A stretch of DNA of 64,000 bases. Origin: Loripinus fragilis. Its lineage: Eukaryota; Mollusca; Bivalvia; Lucinida; Lucinidae. The notes beneath the pieces were generated by a model. That model was not told the origin of the DNA. It was given only the letters and a program-made list of their open reading frames with translations, and ran no database searches. Numbering within the stretch: position 1 is the stretch's first letter; the number at the start of each line of letters is the position of its first letter. Below are positions 59,600 to 64,000 of the stretch, piece by piece. The DNA lies in the NCBI GenBank assembly GCA_964019695.1, contig OZ026524.1, positions 26,824,164 through 26,888,163 on the forward strand. The letters run 5' to 3'. A program made the translations under genes and the position numbers.

Positions 59600-61780
59600 G
59601 CTTCTTTAAATAATTGATTATAATTTCAATAACAAACGTGTGCCGATGGGAAATACATGTGTGCTAGGTTTAATTGATTTCAAAGGGCCCCAGGCATAGC
59701 ATTAAAAGAGCTGATGCATACATATTAAAATGGGCCTTGGCTTGAAAAAAAGCTGACTTTGATGCATGTGAACAACAAAAGCGCAGGCCTGTTTTTGTAT
59801 CCCAGCAGTCTGATCAATGCCTTTACTGTTCCCTTATTATAGAAAGTAATATCTAAACATGTTTCATGCAAAACTTCATTTTGGCTAATCTTTGTAGCTG
59901 AACAGACTGGTTTGATTAGTTACTCAGTCAGAAACCAGCAAGACAAGTTTTCTCGCAGAGATGGGCTCAATGTATCTCAAATTTTCTATTTTATTTTGAT
60001 AATATTGGGAATATTCACTTATTTAATTTCCTTTATCATTTATATTTACTATTAGTCTAATCTTTATTTGCGAATTTATTTCTCTGTTCATCTTTTTTTC
60101 CATATAACATTATGTAATGTATAGGCAGCGGTATGATTATTGCCCCTTTGAAATGCAATCTCGCAGACATAGCGTGGAACTACACTGTTTGGTGCATGTG
60201 CATTAACAAAGTGAAAGGAGTCTTTTAGTGTGCCATTTTGACTTTTCTGTTGATATCAATTTATTTATTGTGTATAAAGGATCATTGACACTTGCTTGAT
60301 ATGGGTAAATGCCTATGGTTTTCAGAGAAAAATAAAAGTTTGTCAATCGTCCCTTTCTTCCCGGTAAAGCTACCCTGACCTGAGTACTTTGTGGCAGTGA
60401 AGTCCATTTTCGATATTTAATGCTTCAAAAATGTAAATTTTGGGTAGAACAATCAGTTTTACATTAAAATATATAGAAATCAGAAAATATTTTTTTTAAA
60501 TATCATCCACCCCCTCTCGGCAGCAAAAGCTTTTGCCTGTTTATGTGTTACCATATTTTACACATTGTATGAAAGTGGCTGCTGGCACCAGGGGGGAAAA
60601 GATGTTCAGCAGTCTAAAAACCAAGGGCCTAAGCCCATAAAATGCCTTTTCTACAGAATAAGAAATGAATGATAGTAATGAAGTTCTCTAGAACCAACCT
60701 TCTAAATTGCTTTGTATTCTGTGCCAATTTAATATAAAGTACATAAAAATTAAAAGTAGAATTAGCAAGTTTTATGCATTTTTTCATAAGAAAAAAAGCT
60801 CACTTTTATCTTATTACACATTCGTTTGCAAACGTCCTGTACTTATCTATTTGCATGTAAGGGAATTGTTTATGTTTTCATTTTTGCCTGCTGACTTTCT
60901 TCAAAATTAAGTTTTTACAAATAAATCACCTGGTACCACCATCGGAGTGTCAAACTTTTTGGATCCAGATCAAGACTGACATTCTGTTGGTCTTAATCTG
61001 GTTTGCAAAAGGCTATTGGCAGACGACAAAGTTTTCACCTGGCATGCAAAGAGTTAAATAAGGTATAATATATTATCTCATATAGGTAGCTAGTAACTTG
61101 GAAATACATGTATATGTATGACATAAATATTCGAACACTTTAAATACATTTCGACATGCTATGATCTTTAAACAAAGCAAAAGTAATATTCAAAGGTTCT
61201 TGTTAGAATCAGCTTTACTTCCAATGCTAAATGGGATACTTTCATTCCTTCAAAAGTATTTATTTCTTTGTTGAGCTTTATGTTTTGTATTATTTACAGT
61301 ACATGTAGTCAAAAATGTACAGGTAACTTCCAAATTATCTCCCCAAAATCATTTTATTACAAAACATATTTTGTTGTTAAAAAAATTTCATTAATTATCG
61401 TGATTGGTTATTACTCTGCATATGATATGTTCAATAGATATCATCATGACTACCAAATAAATCAAGAAAAGGTGCAGAAATCACTTTTTAAATCACTATT
61501 CATTGTCATGAAATTCCAGACCCCCTCCTCTTTCTACCCGCCATATCTCTCGAGTGCCTAGGAATTTTGAAAATATTTTGCTAGCTGGCTCTAGCCATTA
61601 GATTCACCTATTGCACTGATACTACATGCATTAAACTAGAAGCTAAAAAGCAGCGTTTTGTGAACCAGAAAAATAGGCATATAAGGCCTAAACCGTCAAT
61701 GATCCTTTAATAAATTCAATAAAACAAGCACTTATGACACCTTATATCCTCTATTTTTTCACGCTCTGGCTCCTCTGAGA
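59600..61780. other. Intronic sequence, no gene
   Basis: Between E1 and E2. About 59.77-59.97 kb resembles 42.19-42.47 kb (CAGTCTGATC..GCCTTT.TTATTCCC and CAAGTTTTCTCGC blocks), another low-copy repeat. The rest is AT-rich with no supported frame. Confidence 0.45.
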
Positions 61781-61787
61781 TACTTAC

Positions 61788-61950
61788 CCTGTGTATACCT
61801 GAAGAATGTCGCCAAAAATCCACCTCCCTTTAACGTACCACCTGAGTAGAGGTGTAGGTAAAAATTGCCTGATGGCGATACCATTTTTGGCGGTGGTTCT
61901 GACCCACAGAATTTCCCCAACATAGAATCGCTGTCTTGTCTTTCCTTTAC
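61788..61950 (-). CDS. Exon E1: C-terminal half of a CUB domain
   Basis: Reverse-strand frame reads from VKERQDS through LGKFCG, a proline-rich turn, then a FYLHLYSGG strand and GGGFLATFFRY. This is the usual second half of a CUB domain: the FCG cysteine, a strand, then GF.A.Y. The acceptor is ATTTAG at 61951-61953 and the donor is GTAAGT at 61792-61797. It enters in phase 0 and leaves in phase 1, with 163 bases. E3, the second half of the next CUB, has the same length and phases. The first half of this CUB was not found between 61950 and 64000. The domain call is strong. Linkage to E2 rests on phase match and strand across a 9 kb intron that carries a retroelement. Confidence 0.72.
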
Positions 61951-62189
61951 CTAAATATACAAAATAGCCATTGAATGATAATCTGTTGTATCAGTCACCG
62001 CTGAAATTAACTGAATTGTTTCAACATAACCTAATAAACGTTTCCTATCTCACGGCATGTTACCTTTATCAGGTCATGATGACGTTGCACTTTTTGAATG
62101 ACGTCGCTAATGACACTGAATCAACACACAAATCAAAAATAACGTCATAATCGCTAGTTTGAAGAGTGTTCAATAATGGGTAAACTGAT

Positions 62190-62350
62190 AAATAGAATAC
62201 CAGGTTCGCGTCTTTTGATATCAAGTTTACCAGGCTCGGCTTTGAGAACGCATGTTGAATCGCTCGGCAAGCCTCGCGATGTCAACATGCGTTCTCAAAG
62301 CCTTGCCTGGTAAACTTGATATCAAAAGACACTCATCTATTATTCTCTAT
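62190..62350. mobile_element. Foldback MITE (GTTTACCAGGC family), well preserved
   Basis: TTTTGATATCAAGTTTACC, AGGC.CGGCTTTGAGAACGC and GATG pair with CATC..GCGTTCTCAAAGCC and GGTAAACTTGATATCAAAA. Stem of about 60 bp. Confidence 0.88.
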
Positions 62351-62459
62351 ATGAGTGTATAGTTGCATGTCTTTAGTTTGAATGGGGGATCTGACGCCAC
62401 CATTCCAGACTTAATTGACTGGTAAAGGAGTTTTAGCAATAACAATTTATTTGAGCATC

Positions 62460-62825
62460 CTAAATAGAGGATCTTACATGAATGCTCATGTTTTATTGAA
62501 TTTATTAAACGAGTTGGGGAAAAGAGATAAAATGCGAGGCTTGCCGAGCATTTTATCTCTTTTTCGCAACAAGTTTAATAAATTTAATAATACAAGAGCA
62601 CAAATGTTAGATTCTATTTATCATATGACAAATACTTTGAAATCTCATTTTTGGTGTAAAAACGTTATAATTTTGTCATTATGTACGCAACATTGTTATG
62701 GACGTCATAACGTTTCCCGTAAATCTATAAACCACTAGTGGTTTATCGATTTTATTGTATGGCATTATTTCACTCCCAGACGCGACGTCATATGATAAAC
62801 ATATGTTAAACTGGTGGATAATTGT
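62460..62825. repeat. Interspersed repeat with internal GATAAAATGC hairpin
   Basis: GAGATAAAATGCGAGGC and GCATTTTATCTCTTTTTCGC form a hairpin. A TAAACCACTAGTGGTTTA palindrome lies at about 62728. Complement of 47.16-47.53 kb; diverged copy at 28.69 kb. Confidence 0.7.
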
Positions 62826-62834
62826 GTGAAAGGG

Positions 62835-62960
62835 CTGACCTTTTGGCTCTATTGTGTGTGATGTTTGTGTTTAAGTTACTTTCACACGTGGTGTCCTGGG
62901 TCAGGTGTGGTGCTTGATCGTATCGATTCCTGATCATTACCTTCTTTCTTTCTTGTATGA
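62835..62960 (+). mobile_element. Penelope-like element terminal scrap, + orientation
   Basis: GGCTGACCTTTTGGCTC, GGGTCAGGTGTGGTGCTTGA and ATCGATTCCTGATC are the complement of the first-subfamily terminus. Confidence 0.65.
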
Positions 62961-63219
62961 CAGGCATTTTTCTCGGTCTTTTCAAAAATTGACTGAAATG
63001 GCATAACTAGTCATCACAAACTAGAACATGTTCTACTCGTGGGCACAGAGCACACAATAGCAGTGTTGATAAAGTTAATGATTAAAACCAGAATATCCTG
63101 ATTGAGCACTAATTTGTATATTATGTCATTTGTACTACTGCTGAAAACTGGTTTGATAAATTTATAATTTTCTATATAGGCATTTCAAACTAATCACTCT
63201 ACTAGCAGTTTTTTCCATT

Positions 63220-63360
63220 CAGCCTGTTGAAAAAAATGCATATGATGATAGTTCCACTAAAAGATATAGAAAAATTCTTAGGTATGAATTAGAATTAAAG
63301 TGGATAAAATTATTACGAACACCACATCCAATTGATCAACTCCCAGATATTGAACAATGA
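63220..63360 (+). pseudogene. Remnant of a second Naiad-type GIY-YIG domain
   Basis: Forty-six codons: QPVEKNAYDDSSTKRYRK then LRYELELKWIKLLRTPHP and a stop. Colinear with VENFICDPNSSNRLRN..RHETELNWTK..FP in the 58.3 kb copy, but much diverged, so from a different subfamily. No other domain was found next to it. Confidence 0.45.
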
Positions 63361-64000
63361 AATTTCATCAGTTACCAAAACAATTAAATTTGCTCGTTGT
63401 GTAATAAATATCCACCGATGTGACGTTACCAATGACGTCATTATGACGTAAATATTTTTGAACGTGACAGTTGCCATTTCAGGAATGTCGAAAAGCTAAC
63501 GATGGAAACAGGCAGTTTAAATTTATCGTCACATGAACAAATTGAAAGATTGATTTGGTGAAAATTGAACGACACCCCATCAGATAAGAATAGAACAATA
63601 ATTCGGTGGCATTCTAATGACAAAAATTTGGCAACTGATTATATAAACCTAGATTTGCGATGGTAACCACGAAAACTGGCGCTTGTTTGGAAAGTGACCC
63701 AACCCAGAATCAATCTAGATTTAACCTGTCAGCACATAAATGGTGAGTAATTATTATCAAAAATAGCGAAGATATGTATGTCCAAAAAATTTATTCAAAA
63801 ATTAATTATATGCCATAACTAGATTTATACTTTGAAACTTTGATATGTTAATACACGAAAACTAGGACAACCAGCATACAACTACTGAGTTGTCTATTCT
63901 TTTGACTTCTTGCCTCACTGCGATTAAAAACCATGTCATTAAATATTGCACAACAGTTTATGAAAGAAATGGTAAAAAAATTATTTTGGTCTATTAAAAA

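Larger units (their letters stand above)
7087..61950 (-). other. Multi-exon gene for a mosaic CUB / WPxGxY / F5/8C extracellular protein (17 exons traced)
   Basis: Seen: seventeen minus-strand exons of 45 to 396 bases, each with an open frame, an AG acceptor and a GT donor. Splice phases agree at every junction except E11 to E12. Coding total is about 3267 bases. Domain order from the 5' side: half CUB, CUB, two WPxGxY modules, unknown region, F5/8C, Cys-containing segment, CUB, CUB, linker. Known: CUB and F5/8C domains are extracellular, disulfide-bonded carbohydrate- or protein-binding folds. Inferred: a secreted or membrane-anchored adhesion or immune-recognition protein. No signal peptide or membrane span was located, because the first half of the first CUB lies upstream, probably beyond the window, and the 3' end below 7 kb was not found. 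An in-frame TAG in E4 and one apparently missing exon mean that a damaged gene cannot be ruled out. Confidence 0.75.

Overview
This is a eukaryotic, AT-rich, intron- and repeat-dense window. It is most likely from a bivalve or related mollusc. The reasons are a large CUB / F5/8-type-C (discoidin) extracellular gene with an apextrin-like WPxGxY module, permuted Penelope-like retroelements of the Naiad type with in-frame UGA codons, tRNA-derived SINEs, and many foldback MITEs. No prokaryotic gene, CRISPR array or rRNA is present. The taxon is an inference from sequence style, not a database match.

The only host gene I can support runs on the minus strand from at least 61950 down to at least 7087. 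I rebuilt 17 exons (E1-E17, about 3.27 kb of coding sequence) from open frames, GT-AG borders and matching splice phases. In transcript order: C-terminal half of one CUB domain (E1); a full CUB (E2+E3); two WPxGxY/GCP-type modules (E4+E5); a region of unknown fold (E6-E9); an F5/8C domain (E10-E12, apparently with one middle exon not found); a cysteine-containing PAN-like segment (E13); a split CUB (E14+E15); a single-exon CUB (E16); and a short linker exon (E17). Both ends of the gene lie outside what I could trace. It should encode a secreted or surface mosaic adhesion/recognition protein. E4 has one in-frame TAG exactly where a conserved Trp is expected. E4, E15 and E16 each have a partial tandem duplicate beside them.

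The introns are filled with mobile DNA. The most notable elements are: (i) Penelope-like elements with GIY-YIG upstream of the reverse transcriptase (55.4-59.6 kb, plus several 3' fragments), with UGA at probable Cys positions and a SECIS-like hairpin that overlaps the stop codon of the ORF; (ii) a 5.3 kb element with TA-flanked pogo/Tigger-like ends that encloses a 4.2 kb near-palindrome (20.96-25.19 kb); (iii) a decayed mariner (16.9-18.2 kb); (iv) Helitron-like ends at 6.3 kb and 50.9 kb, the latter closing a 1.7 kb tandem array; (v) two tRNA-type SINEs with clear target-site duplications; and (vi) many hairpin MITEs. Long stretches (for example 1.1-4.9, 18.2-19.2, 25.6-27.2, 29.6-31.4 and 59.6-61.8 kb) hold no gene I can support.
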